From Parapristionchus giblindavisi (taxonomy: Eukaryota; Nematoda; Chromadorea; Rhabditida; Diplogasteridae): DNA of 64,000 nucleotides. The stretch is from NCBI GenBank assembly GCA_943737045.1, contig CALSFV010000239.1, forward strand, positions 758,501 to 822,500, in the 5' to 3' direction. The notes under the pieces were generated by a model, which made no database searches, was not told the DNA's origin, and saw only the letters and a program-made list of their open reading frames with translations. How positions within the stretch are numbered: the first letter of the stretch is position 1; each line of letters begins with the position of its first letter. Positions 22,820 to 35,500 of the stretch are shown here, piece after piece. The position numbers and the translations under genes were made by a program.

Positions 22820-23938
22820 TCAATAATAAAAATCATGGAAGTCTTTAAGAATACTTTTAGAGAGACAACATGCAAAACATACTCCGACAACCTGAATAAG
22901 AATACATTAATGTTATATCCCAAATAATTATATGTAACCTGAAGAGATGCAAATAATGTTGATATACCACCTACAATTGCTGCATTTGTTAATATCCAAC
23001 CTATAAATGGAAGTAAATTGTTATAAGAATAGATATATGTATGTATAACCTTCAACTTTAGATATACATCCAGTCAAAAAAATAGATTGATCATTCTCAG
23101 TACATCCTTCATATTGATTAATACAACATGATTGTGGTATTTCGCTTTGCCAATCAGATGAATTTGTTACTCCACAGCACCCAAACTTCTAAATAGACTA
23201 ACAATAAAGTATAATGTAGATCACTGTGTCTCATGACAGTATAACTAATTCTATTATGAAGAACAAAATAACTACTATACTTTCATTCATCTTTTAATCA
23301 TTTTAAATATTATTGATTAGATCATTAATGAGTATTCATTCTTTATCTTCCAGAGACCAGAGTTATTGATTGTTATGATAAACCTGCTGTGTAGTATCCC
23401 ATGCCCTTGATACTCCATGTGACGTTCCATATCTTTTAAGTCCAAGAGTTAATTGATGAGTAAGAGAATCGAGTAATGTCTCATGGAGTGCATATGCAGC
23501 TATAACAGCAGCAGTTTCTAGCATCTACTAAGTGACATTGATATAGTTGGATTGATATATAGATATGCATACTAGTAGTAGAGCTAATAGAACAGCAAAT
23601 GATACTGTAAGACAATAATTCTCCCTGATTGCACCACAGCATCCAAGAAATCCTAGTAGAGTACACAATGTACCCATTGATAATAGAAGATAAGGTGTTG
23701 ATAATCTTTCATCACCTTCAATCTTATCATAATCAATACGACAAACATCCATCACTCACCTAGAAAATCAAATAATTTTGAAAATTTTAGGTGAAGAACA
23801 GATCCACAAATAATGAATGCTAATCCAACAACCTGGAGTAATGATCATAGGGATACGATAGATAAGAGGTCTTACCCATAATATTAGATTAGCTATAAAT
23901 AGTAAATATTTGACTATTGCTACTCCTCCTTCAACCAT
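22820..23938 (-). CDS. Tetraspanin
   Basis: Four-TM membrane organiser. TM1 is [25 protein letters not shown] 44-nt intron joins LFDFLG to [20 protein letters not shown] (TM2), then [15 protein letters not shown]3 is [22 protein letters not shown], using the second of two adjacent acceptors to avoid a stop. The large extracellular loop has the CCG signature ([13 protein letters not shown]), IPQSCC, EGC and TGC, six cysteines in all. TM4 is [31 protein letters not shown], with a short tail ending DFHDFYY (stop 22820-22822). Total about 230 aa, normal for the family. All introns are short and free of repeats, unusual in this window. The exact orthologue is not identified. Confidence 0.92.
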
Positions 23939-24883
23939 AACGAATGAATCAATAGAGAATGTTGAAGAGATGGACGAATATTTATCCCCCTAAGGGAGTA
24001 TCTCCCATCTTCCTCCCCCCTCTTCCTCCCCTCCATCCCTTCCTCTCTTTGTATCCCTTCTTCCTCTTCTCATTGTTAGATATACGAATCAGTCTCATGA
24101 GACTACTCAAGAAGAAGAAGAAAAACTTCAATGGGATCTATACCAATTAATACATTCAATTCCCAATTTCACTGAGAGCAAACTTACCTGGCAAATCGTT
24201 ACCCCGATACACTTTCCTGGCAAACGATTACCCCAAATGGTGAACTCAGCCGTTGAATTCCTTTCCATTTGGGGTAATCGTTTGCCAGGAAAGTGTATCG
24301 GGGTAACGATTTGCCAGGTAAGTTTGCTCTCAGTGTTATTAATAATGATTATATGTGATTATAGTTATTAATAATGTTATATGTGCAATAATAATAATAA
24401 TACAATGATGATATATAATAATAATAATAATAATGATTATAAGTCACGTATTTAAAATATATAGAAATTTTTTAAAAGTAATAATTTCACAAGATAGGGC
24501 AACATATTTTTCACGAATCTTTAAATTGATCTTTCCCGCTATATAGTCTATTTATGCAGTGTTCCCCACTGTTACCACTTCTGATAGTATAGAACCATAT
24601 ACATTCATCGCTAAAGAACACTCGATGATGGAAAAGTCCCTTTCTTCGCTGTATTACTGTATAGTTGAACGAATCTTTGGAACGAAAGAGTGAGGTGGTG
24701 TGGTGTTCGTGCATGGTGAATCGTGTTATTTCCTGCATTTTACTATATTCTCATATATTTCACGGCTCTGGTTCAATACGAAGTTTTTCGTTTTTCCTTT
24801 GTTTGAATTTTAACCGGCTCTTTTTTTTCTTGAATAATGCCGTGCGTTTATCACAAAATAGCCGGAATCAGTCATGTTCAGAT
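23939..24883. promoter_or_regulatory. Tetraspanin / PAXBP1 divergent intergenic region
   Basis: 945 bp between head-to-head genes. Contains a C-rich/T-rich tract (about 23980-24080), a 164-bp hairpin (24171-24334) and ATA/ATAATA repeats (24380-24440). The PAXBP1 ATG lies 2 nt after GTTCAG, a probable trans-splice site. No other gene seen. Confidence 0.4.
24171..24334. repeat. 164-bp near-perfect hairpin
   Basis: Arms of about 65 nt (ACTGAGAGCAAACTTACC... and mirror) flank a loop of about 30 nt (around 24240-24265). Each arm holds two close direct copies of CCTGGCAAA(T)CGTTACCCC-type sequence. One of the few foldbacks outside a gene here. Confidence 0.85.
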
Positions 24884-27800
24884 ATGTTCCGTAAGCCAAA
24901 GGCTAAAGGTAATACACGACAGAGAATAAAAGTTGAAGACGATGAAGATGAACTAGGAGAGCCGGCCAATACTGTTATGAAGAAGGAAAATGAACCAGTT
25001 ATGAAAATAATTCCTCAAACTCTTCTATCGTTCGATGATACGGAAGGTAACTCAATTTATAAGATAATTTACCTTTTTACTTTTTACGTTAGGTGCTGAT
25101 GATAACTTCGAAATCAAGAAAAGTAAACGATATCAAAAAGATCAAAAAAGGCAGAAAAGGTTGGAAGAGAAAGCAGCACGAGAATGGAAAGAAGAAGAAG
25201 ATGATGATATTATTGTCCATATAAAAACTGAACCCGCTGATGATATTACTGTTGGAAGTCTTCGAGCAACTTCTATTAATACAGTTAGTTCTGAAAGATA
25301 TTATGTATTACATCTCATACGTTGCATTGCATAACAATGGGTATATAATAATTACACGGCGCAGTCTTTCCAAACCAATATCGAAAAATTTATATGGAAT
25401 AGTTGATACACTTACAAGGGGCAGTGGAAAATGATATGCCATAACTTGTAGAGTGAAACGTACTTTGGTATAGTGTATGAATTAAACTGTTTTACTATAG
25501 GTAAAACAAGAAGTGACTATAGAGGAGGATGATAATATTCATGAGAGTTCACGATCATTTCATGATATACCAGATAGTCGTGCTGTATATGAAGCCAAGA
25601 AGAAGAGGTTTCATGCCATTGTTGTATATACTTATAAATGACACGTTTACAGAGAAGAAATGAGACGAAACGGACGTAATAGTGATTATATTCCGCTAGA
25701 TAATGACAGAAAGTTAAATAATAAAGGAGAGCGAAAAAGATTAGTTCGTGAAGATGAGAATGATGATAGTGACGATGAAACTCAGAGGTATCCTATTATC
25801 ATTATTAATATTACTTTTACAAACTGTTCAGTAAACCCTCTTAAAATATATAGCTGTTTTGAAATTAATCGAGCAGGGGATATGCTTGTTCATTTAACCG
25901 ATGAAGAAAAAGGTGAAATTATTCACCGGGAACGGTGTTAAGCAAGTGTTGGTTTTTACATTGTGCCATTTATGTAGATTAATTCCCAATATCTTTGAAA
26001 TTTTCAAATAATAAAAAAAACCTCACTATGACGCTCCATGGTATGAACTTTAAACTTATAATCGGAAAACTAAATGACGATAGGATCACAATTGCACTTA
26101 TATTCTGCTGTGTCCAGTATACTACAGCGTTTCCCCCTTTAATATTGCGTTAGATGATGATGACATGAGGGAATTGATATCATGTACGTAGCCTCGGTTA
26201 TCGTCGTGTTCTTTTCATTGGGTTGTAACTTATTTTGTTGTTTTGGTTGGCTGCTCGTAGATAAAAATGTATGCGACCAAACTAATAAAAAACATTGAGA
26301 AATTAAGAAAAATCAATGATTGTATGACTAATTTTCTGCTTATTGAAAGCAGAAAATTCTGTTTTCATTTTAGAAAACAGAAATTTCCTATTATTCGAAT
26401 TGATTATCACTTGTGCTTTGATCTTCTTAACATGTGCCAAGTTAGATCAAACGTAGGATCGATTTTCTGGCTTGGCTTTTGCTCCTTTGCATTTTAACTT
26501 CTCATATCATTTGATACTACCCTAGACTAAAAAAATGAATGAAGCGGATTGGTTTGTGCGTAGATGATATCATTCCCTTATAACACGTTATCTTAGAAAA
26601 TCGACATATGTGCGGTATCGATGAAAAATGCATTTTCCTGTTTTATGTGTGATAATTACAGGCTCCATGAGTGAAGTACACTGGTACTTGGAAATATCAT
26701 CCAATTGAAAATTCGCTTCATGGGGTGACCACACAACGATTTGGCGACTTTTCCTAAAAAGTTTATTTCGAATCCAATCGATGCGGGAGTGGGCTCAATC
26801 GAATCCTTAGCTAATTCGAAAAAAAAAGTTGTTCAGGTGAGTTTTTTGATCAACGGTCAACGAACGCTGGAATTGGGAATTTTCGAAAAAAATTTCACAT
26901 TTAATTAATTTTCACTATTTCACCGTAACAAGCCTACAACTTTTTATTTGCTTAATCGCTTCTAAATATCATAACACATCTTCAGTTTGAAAATCATAAT
27001 TAAAAAAAATACATATTATATGAAAATTCGTTTTTATAACGAAAATCGCAATTATGGTGTGCACCTACAATAATCCCTATTCGGTCAATTTGGAAATTTG
27101 GTAGTTTTAAACGTATTTCACCGATGTTCTTGACATGACTGAGGTATATAACTACTCCTAGTCTTCGGAGTGCACCTGCACGGTACAGTGTGGATCAATA
27201 TTCTATGATATTTTGGTTTTTCAGCAATAACTTTCTTCCCAGTCAACCGTTTATCCTCATTTTTTAGTATGTTTGTATCGATGATACCATGGTATAGTGA
27301 TCGAATTTTTATCGATGATAGATAACAAACAACGAAATAGTGATCAATTTACGAAAAATGTCAATTTTCAGCGAAATCAGCACCTGGGAATAGGTGCACT
27401 CCGAAGACGAGGAGTAGTTATATACCTCAGTCATGTCAAGAACATCGGTGAAATATGTTCAAAACTACCAAATTTCCAAATTGACCGATTAGGGATTACT
27501 GTAGGTGCACACCATAATTGATAAATTTTCGTTTAAAAAAATTTATTGTTTTATTGAAGTCATGAAAATCACATTACCAACAAGGAACAAGATCAAGAAC
27601 ATAATGCAACAACAAATCATTAGAAGTCATAACTAAAGATGGGAATGTTAGTATCAGGGAAGAGTAATTGGTAAAAATTACCGTATATTAGCATATTAAA
27701 TATTACGAGTGGATTGTTTCCCAAGTACCGTAATCATCGAAAAATCGACTTTCTTCTTTATTTTCTTCAAAATTCGGAAAATTTTAAAGATTCGGAAAAT

Positions 27801-30800
27801 TTTTAAAAAGTCGGAAAATTTTCGATTTTTCTTGGAAAATTCGGAAAATCGGAAAACTGAAAATGCACAGCCCTGTTAGGTGCACACCATAATTGCGATT
27901 TTCGTTATAAAAACGATTTTTTCACATAATATGTAGTTTTTAAAATTGTGATTTTCAAACTGAAGATGTGTTATGATATTTAGAAGCGATTGAGCAAATA
28001 AAAAGTTGAAAAAAAAACTCACTTGAACAATAGTTTCTTAGAATTAGCTAAGGATTCGATTGAGCCCACTCCCGCCCAACTGAATGAAGTAATCATATAT
28101 ATTTATATATAATTGGATTCGAAATAAACTTTTTAAGAAAAGTCGCCAAATCGTTGTGTGGTCACCGCCTGAATTTTCAATTGGATGATATTTCCAAGTA
28201 CCAGTGTACTTCACTCATGGAGCCTGTAATTATCACACATAAAACAGGAAAATTAATTTTTCATCGATACCAAAAAATATCCCAGTTGTTGTATTCTCTC
28301 AGATTTTTTGAAAAATTTTTTTATAAGATAGCTCCAAATTTTCTTCCTGAATCTTTTACACAATCTTTGATAAATTGTAGGTAGAGTTTTTGTTTTGACT
28401 TCACAGTATGTTCTATTTCAGTTTCTATTCAGCTCGTAATGAATTGAAAGAAGAAGAAGAAAGACGAAGAGATGTTCATTATCAAATGGTTCCTCATTAT
28501 ATGAACATTATATTTCATCACCTTTTCTTTATTCAGTTATCAAAAAATGAGGAAGAAGAAGAAAGGAATGAGATGGATGAATGGGAACGTATGCAAATTG
28601 AGAAAGCTATGTCAAATAGAAATGTTAGTATTTTAATATTTCATTATTATATATATGGATAATGCGTCTTAGATTGGAGAACTCAGACAAAAAAAGATGG
28701 AAGATGACTATATCATGGATGAATATAAAGAGAGATTTCGGGATAATAAGAATGAAGTAATCATATATATTTATATATAATGATTAATATGTTGTTTTGA
28801 AGGTTGAAATGGATATTGATATTGAGGAAGATATTATAATTACAAATAATGATAATCCTAATTGTGAATCATTGAATATTGAAAGTATTCTTGATAAACT
28901 AAAACTACGGTACTCATTTATTATATGTATAATTATTGATTGATTATTTCAGAATGGATGATCGTGTAGAATATTTGAATAGAAAAAGATTGGAAGTGAG
29001 TAATTTAGAAAATGATTTGACTGAAAATGAAGAAACGACTATACGATTACGGTATGTTTATATATGTACAAATATAATGATTAATGTTGGAAAAAAATAT
29101 TATAGAAATGAAGGACCTCATCTAAAGACTAAACATGAAATGTTACAAAGGATAAGAACATATTCAATATGTTTATTAGAATGTCTTGATGAAAAGGTTT
29201 TTTTCATATTATTTATATGAAAATATGCAGGACATTTTGTCATTCGACAAATATCATTCTTTTGTCTTAAACCTAATCATTTTTTTCTCTAATACTCATA
29301 GTTTACTTTTTGAGTTAGATGAAGTGAATAGATTGATGGATGGAAGAAGAAAAGTATTGAGAGATAGAAAAGAACGAATAGAAAAGAGAAGAAGAAGAGA
29401 TATCAAGGTATTGTTAATATTCTTATTGTATCAATGAATGTTAATGGATAGGACTAATGTAGTCTTTTCAATTGATCATCTATAATTCAGGAATATTAAA
29501 TTTATATATATTTTAGGATTGTTATGAAGAATGTTCAGCTCTCTCCAGTGGGAAAGATATGAATAAGATTAGAATAGGAGAACATCAATTAAGATATTCT
29601 GATAGAGAAGGAAGAAAAGGGAAAAGAAGAAGAGAAAGAGAAAAGAATCTATGTGGAATAAGTCATGAGGAAGGAATGAGTAGTGATAATGAAGAGATTA
29701 ATTCACAATCTAATTATGATTCTATAACTATTGGTATTTATATACTGTCAGTCATCATTATATCTTTGTTTCATTTCTAGAAGGTATCATCAAGTCATCA
29801 AATGAAGTATTTACTGATACTTTATCTGAATTCTCTTCATTAACATCAATTCTGTCAAGGTATCATATTTTTAATAATAATGAATCAATATTGTTGTTCT
29901 TGAGAATTCTTGAATGGTTCTGGACAGATAGTAAATCATTCAATGATTCATTTATTGGACTTTGTCTACCTAAGTTATCTTCTCATTTTGTACGATTGGA
30001 ATTGTTGAGATATGATTTGTTGAAAGTAAGTATTATCTTATTATATATTTATATTAATTAAGAATGTTTGACAGAAGGATTTAATTTTGAGCGAAATGGA
30101 ATGGTATAACGATATATTGAGAATATCACAATGTAATGGAATGAAAGAAGGAATTGAATATGATGATATCATAATCTCTCTCATACCTAATATCATACAC
30201 AAAGTCATTATACCATTCATCATAGGTATCACCTATCTCATTGTGTATTTATATAACTAATATATGTGTAGATGTAATATGTGAAGAATGGGAACCTCTA
30301 TCATATAATGAATCTCTTCGATTATCAACTATTCTACGTACAATTATAATGGAAACCCCTCCATTACATGAAAGAAGTAAACCATTGAGACGAATGTTGG
30401 AGGTCATTATCAAACGATTCAATGTTAGTTTCAATCTTACATACTAACTATCGTCTATTCACGCTATTCCGTATGAAACATTTGTCTTAAATTGTGACAA
30501 AATGCAAGAGTTGTGATGTGGGAGTTTGAGCATCTCTATCCCGAATTGGGGGTCAGGGTTGAAATGGTTGAGATAGGTCAAAGAGAACAGCATCATATTT
30601 TAATTGACATTAGGGGCATTCCAAATCGTGGGAGTTAGTTGGGAGTACTAATTGGCTGTCCTCAATGGAAAGGAATGGAAGCGTGGGGTGGTCGTAGTCC
30701 TCAATGGAAAGGAATGGAATCGTGGGGTGGTCGTAGTCCTCAATGGAAAGGAATGGAAGCGTGGGGTGGTCGTAGTCCTCAATGGAAAGGAATGGAATCG

Positions 30801-32335
30801 TGGGGTGGTCGTAGTCCTCAATGGAAAGGAATGGAATCGTGGGGTGGTCGTAGTCCTCAATGGAAAGGAATGGAATCGTGGGGTGGTCGTAGTCCTCAAT
30901 GGAAAGGAATGGAAGCGTGGGGTGGTCGTAGTCCTCAATGGAAAGGAATGGAATCGTGGGGTGGTCGTAGTCCTCAATGGAAAGGAATGGAATCGTGGGG
31001 TGGTCGTAGTCCTCAATGGAAAGGAATGGAAGCGTGGGGTGGTCGTAGTCCTCAATGGAAAGGAATGGAATCGTGGGGTGGTCGTAGTCCTCAATGGAAA
31101 GGAATGGAATCGTGGGGTGGTCGTAGTCCTCAATGGAAAGGAATGGAATCGTGGGGTGGTCGTAGTCCTCAATGGAAAGGAATGGAAGCGTGGGGTGGTC
31201 GTAGTCCTCAATGGAAAGGAATGGAATCGTGGGGTGGTCGTAGTCCTCAATGGAAAGGAATGGAAGCGTGGGGTGGTCGTAGTCCTCAATGGAAAGGAAT
31301 GGAAGCGTGGGGTGGTCGTAGTCCTCAATGGAAAGGAATGGAATCGTGGGGTGGTCGTAGTCCTCAATGGAAAGGAATGGAAGCGTGGGGTGGTCGTAGT
31401 CCTCAATGGAAAGGAATGGAATCGTGGGGTGGTCGTAGTCCTCAATGGAAAGGAATGGAAGCGTGGGGTGGTCGTAGTCCTCAATGGAAAGGAATGGAAT
31501 CGTGGGGTGGTCGTAGTCCTCAATGGAAAGGAATGGAATCGTGGGGTGGTCGTAGTCATCTTTTCACTCCAAATTATCATTTCTCGATCGCGTACGATGT
31601 TGTATACATAGAAAGATAAGGGTTGAATAATTTTGAGACTATTGATAATCACATAGGTCATATAAAGATCACCTATGATTCTCCTCTGACTAAGTGATTG
31701 AATGAGTGGCAAGAAGTGAACAAGAAAATTATTTAGATTGATCTTAATGATTATAGTAATTATTATTAAAGGAATCGATTGATGAAGATCTATTTGTACC
31801 GATGTTTGGAAGAAGTTCCATGGATAATCCAAATACTGGTTGTAGATCATTCTTAGATAGACAATTCTGGAGTGCCATAAAGGTTATCCAATGAATAAAG
31901 TGTATCATTATGATGAGAATCATTTACAGTTAATGAAATGTGTTGGTCTTTTCAATGGAGTTATATCTGATGATATGATAGCTCAATTATCTCTATCCAT
32001 TGCAAATAGAGTATGTATACTCGCCTTACAGGTTAGTTAGTCTATCTAATTTGTATATATATTGTATGATATTGATTAAGTTGGTCGATATGAGTGAACC
32101 TCATGTTATCATCAAAACTAGATCGTTACTAAAAGTACTCAATGTACAATTATTATCAAAAGGACGCCCAAACGAATTGAGAGGTCTTATAACGTGTCTA
32201 ACTAATATTGTTAATCTGCATACGAACAATAAGTAGGGACTATATTATTATCTCACTCTAAATAAATATTTACTTTACAGGGAATTCTCTCAAGAAGTTA
32301 AATCGGTCATTTCTTCGATTGATTCTTTAGTTTAA
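24884..32335 (+). CDS. PAXBP1: PAXBP1/GCFC, GC-rich-sequence-binding-factor family
   Basis: Conserved nuclear protein of the GCFC family, associated with splicing complexes and, in vertebrates, PAX3/7. N-terminus MFRKPKAKG..RQRIKVEDDEDEL matches the family start. Then RLVREDENDDSDDE, DEWERMQIEKAMSNRN (human RWEQEQIRKG), a coiled coil, MLQRIRTYSICLLECLDEK, MDGRRKVLRDRKERIEKRRR, SHEEGMSSDNEE, WFWTDSKSFNDSFIGLCLPK, EWEPLSYNESLRL, DRQFWSAIK, and a last exon ending VISSIDSLV (stop 32333-32335). Most introns are 40-60 nt. The exceptions are 25937-28418 (a palindrome) and 30424-31769 (a minisatellite). The exon at 29231-29300 may contain an extra intron (GTCATT donor); that border is uncertain. Confidence 0.9.
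26583..28302. mobile_element. 1.7-kb foldback (family H) in PAXBP1 intron
   Basis: Left arm starts TAACACGTTATCTTAG; the arms share CATCGAT..AAAATG, CAGGCTCCATGAGTGAAG and CCAAATCGTTGTGTGGTC mirrored on the right. The outermost ~30 nt are diverged. The same family lies at 50270-52005. Its right arm contains two later changes: a truncated hAT-like copy (27521-27875) and a 32-bp filler copied from the neighbouring exon/intron (28082-28113). Confidence 0.8.
27521..27875. mobile_element. Truncated hAT-like copy, empty site for 18358-18964
   Basis: Matches 18211-18357 joined directly to 18965-19168. The right end GCACAGCCCTG is intact; the left ~110 nt with the CAGGG end is missing. A 19-nt flank (TAGGTGCACACCATAATTG) is present on both sides, much longer than a normal 8-bp duplication. 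Confidence 0.8.
30655..31552. repeat. 39-bp minisatellite, 23 units
   Basis: Unit: GTCCTCAATGGAAAGGAATG followed by GAAGCGTGG or GAATCGTGG and GGTGGTCGTA. Units are identical except one G/T position. Order of the variant (G=A, T=S by encoded residue): A S A S S S A S S A S S S A S A A S A S A S S. Because 39 is a multiple of 3 and the unit lacks stops in several frames, long artificial open frames arise on both strands. It lies within PAXBP1 intron 30424-31769. Confidence 0.97.
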
Positions 32336-32541
32336 TTTATTTCATTCGTTATACATATGCATATACAGATTTTTCTCATTTAAAAAATTTATTCCTCATT
32401 TTATAGTTATTGATCTCTATTTGTTTCATCGTTGATAAAATTTCTAATTCCTGTTGTGATTCTCTTTATGTTAATGAAGTGTCTGTAATCACTACGTTCT
32501 ATACCTCTTTGTTAGTCTTTAGTCATAGAGGAATTATTTAG

Positions 32542-35500
32542 ATGTATCATTCAAATAATCGTGAAATCAAATTGAAAATGGAAAGGTTAGAAGAAAGTAT
32601 TAAATCGCATTTTATTGTCTTAAAAGAAGTTGAATTGAAAGTGAAGAATAGATATGACACAATTGAAGTTCAGGTATTGCATCTTGCTTTATATTCAGCT
32701 TTTGCGCCCAAATTAAGGGAAATTCAATCCGAACCAAACAAATATATTGAAATTTTAAAGAGTAAAGCAGGGATGTGCATTTTTCGTTTTTCGAAAAAAT
32801 CAAAAAATACTATCACTTGAATTTTTTAGAGCATTAATTTTTAAAAATTTATGACGTTTTTACAAAAAATCATAAAATTGTAATCAAAAATTAGAATTTC
32901 ACCAGTGGCCGTATGCAAGAACAGTTTTCCGGGAAAATGTGACGTCATTAGCATAGGCGGAGGCGTTTTCCAAAAATCCTCCGCCTACGCTAATGACGTC
33001 ACATTTTCCCGGAAAACTGTTTTCCCGTTGTTCTTGCATACGGCCACTGACCAAAATATATAATTTATCATGTAAACATCTTCAATTAAGAATCGCTCAG
33101 TTGTAATTCTTGTGTTTCCATTGCATCAATAGTCAAATTTATCACGTTGATATTTTCGCAAGAGAAAACACTGTTTAAATAATTTTTTCAAATTTTTCGC
33201 TTTTTTCGAAATACAAATTTTTCGTTTTTCGAATTTTTTTCGAAAATCTTTTCGCACATCCCTGGAGTAAAGTATCAAGTTGCCTGTTTTGCAACACCTT
33301 GCGCAAAACCCAAAAGCGATAGAGCATCAAACGTGGTATTATGACGAAGCTTCGTGTCTGGCGCGTCCAATTATGTGGTATAACTCGCAAAAATAATTTG
33401 AAAAATCTAGGAAATATCGACCGTAAATATAAATAATTTTTTTTCACTAATATTAAAGTATTAGCGAAAAAATATGCTGGCATCCGCAATATAGCTTACG
33501 ACTCCGTCAGCTATCGATTTTGGGAGAACTGAACTGAATCACACAATCCCTTGCCTAGCTTTACGGATTGTTTCGCGTTTTAAAAATGTAGCGCTTGAAG
33601 AGAGGTAATGAGATATCCATAGATTGTAAAACAGTGTAGTTTAGTTGCGTTATTATTATTGTACTAGATGAAAATGACATATTTATAGCGACTTCGATGT
33701 ACTCATTCACAATTACAAACGGTTTTATGTAAATTAGAAAAAGAATGCGAACAATTACCTAATCTATTGAAGGAGATTGAAGAGAGGATACAAGAGGTTT
33801 TATATTTTTTTTTGATAATTGACATGATTTATTGATTTGTAGATGAATATGATTAGTGAAAGAATTAATATAATGGAGAAAAAAGAAATGTTTGATAATA
33901 ATGAATGTAGCTGGAATGAAGAGGAAAGGAATATATATGAAGAGGTATTATATGAGGTAAAGAAATGAAGACATTATTATATTGAGGAGGTTCAATCCAT
34001 CATGATAAGGAATGAAGAAATGAAAGAAGTAGCTAGGGAGGTATTCATCTTCAATACAATTAATTCTTTTATAAGAATGTTATTGTAGATCAAAGAAAAG
34101 GCTGAAGCAACTAAAAAATTAGAATGCGATATAGAGGATATCACCAATATTCTAACTGATCTCAATCGTATTGTTCATGTAAGTTTTGATCCTTTTTAAT
34201 TCATTCCCTTGTACGTCACCTCCTCTCCTAAACCCTTTCATTTATGTTTCTTTCAACCAAACCCTCTTATTTTAGTACGATCGATAGTCAGGGTTACTGT
34301 AAGGATTCTTTTCATTTTTTGTGGTTTTGCAAGATAGAACATTTTATCTCTGAGAATTTGAACAATTGGAGTTCAACATGCTTTCAAACATTGAAGATTT
34401 GACAAAACGCCTGAGAGCGAGAGTACTGTAATCGTAGAATGATTGTCTGTCTATTCTATTTGGATGTACTTTATCCCTTTCGTCATTACTTCTTTCTTTC
34501 TTTCTATGTAGTCTAGTTGTTCAAATTCTCTCATACACCATACCCATTATTCATTACTGAAATACTATGAGCTAAATTAAAATTTTAATAATTGTTTTAA
34601 CGTTTACAAATTCATTTGATCATATAAGCGATGTAGTTTAGTGCATAATGAGATGATGTACTATATCTTGAATACTTTGAGGAACAAGGAGAAATAGTGG
34701 ATAGTATTGAAGAAAATGTTGAAAGTGCTACTAATGATGTAAAAAGAGGCCAAAGAGAAATGAAGAAAGCTCTACAGCATAAGGTTATTATACAGCTTAT
34801 CGACAACGACAATCAAATTTACTGAAACAGTAAATGCACACCCCGAGCTAATTTTACTCTCCGCTCTGATCGCGATCTCTCACAGACAAAGAAAGTGAGA
34901 GAGTGTGGTTAGAGCGGATTTTCAAAATATCTCGGTGTCCCTTTAATTAATCCGTCGGTGAAAACAGCTGAAGCTTACACGGGAAACATTGAGAATCAGG
35001 GATTTTGGCATGGCAGGGAGATCGATAATTTATTATATTTTTTATTCTGCGTTTCATGCTCTTACAAGGGAAGCATCAGTTGCGACGGAAACGATACTGA
35101 AAACGATCTATATGGGTGGCAAGGGTTGAGGGGGAGATGGAAAAAAGTGGTTTCAAAAGTTGCTTACGGGACCTACTAATCGATATTTTTAATCGATTGC
35201 ACATTTGACTATCAGCCCTATCCCCACGTGTTCGATTCCCGCTCCCCATCAAAATGTTTTTTTCTATTTTTTAAAAGCTTCCTCAACATCATTTTCGTTA
35301 TATTATCGAAATTCGCCGGACGTATTTGTTTAACAAATATCGATTAGTAGGTCCCGTAAGCAACTTTTGAAACCACTTTTTTCCATCTCCCCCTCAACCC
35401 TTGCCACTCATATGGGTCGCTTTCAGAATCGTTTCCGTCGCAACTGGTGCTTCCCTTGTTAGTTGGCTTGGAGAAGAAGCGTGAAATGAGATATAATTTA

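Noticed and set aside
30639..31850. Long ORFs of 319-400 aa on both strands
   Set aside because: Artefacts of a stop-free 39-bp minisatellite; no splice logic or homology, and they lie in a PAXBP1 intron.
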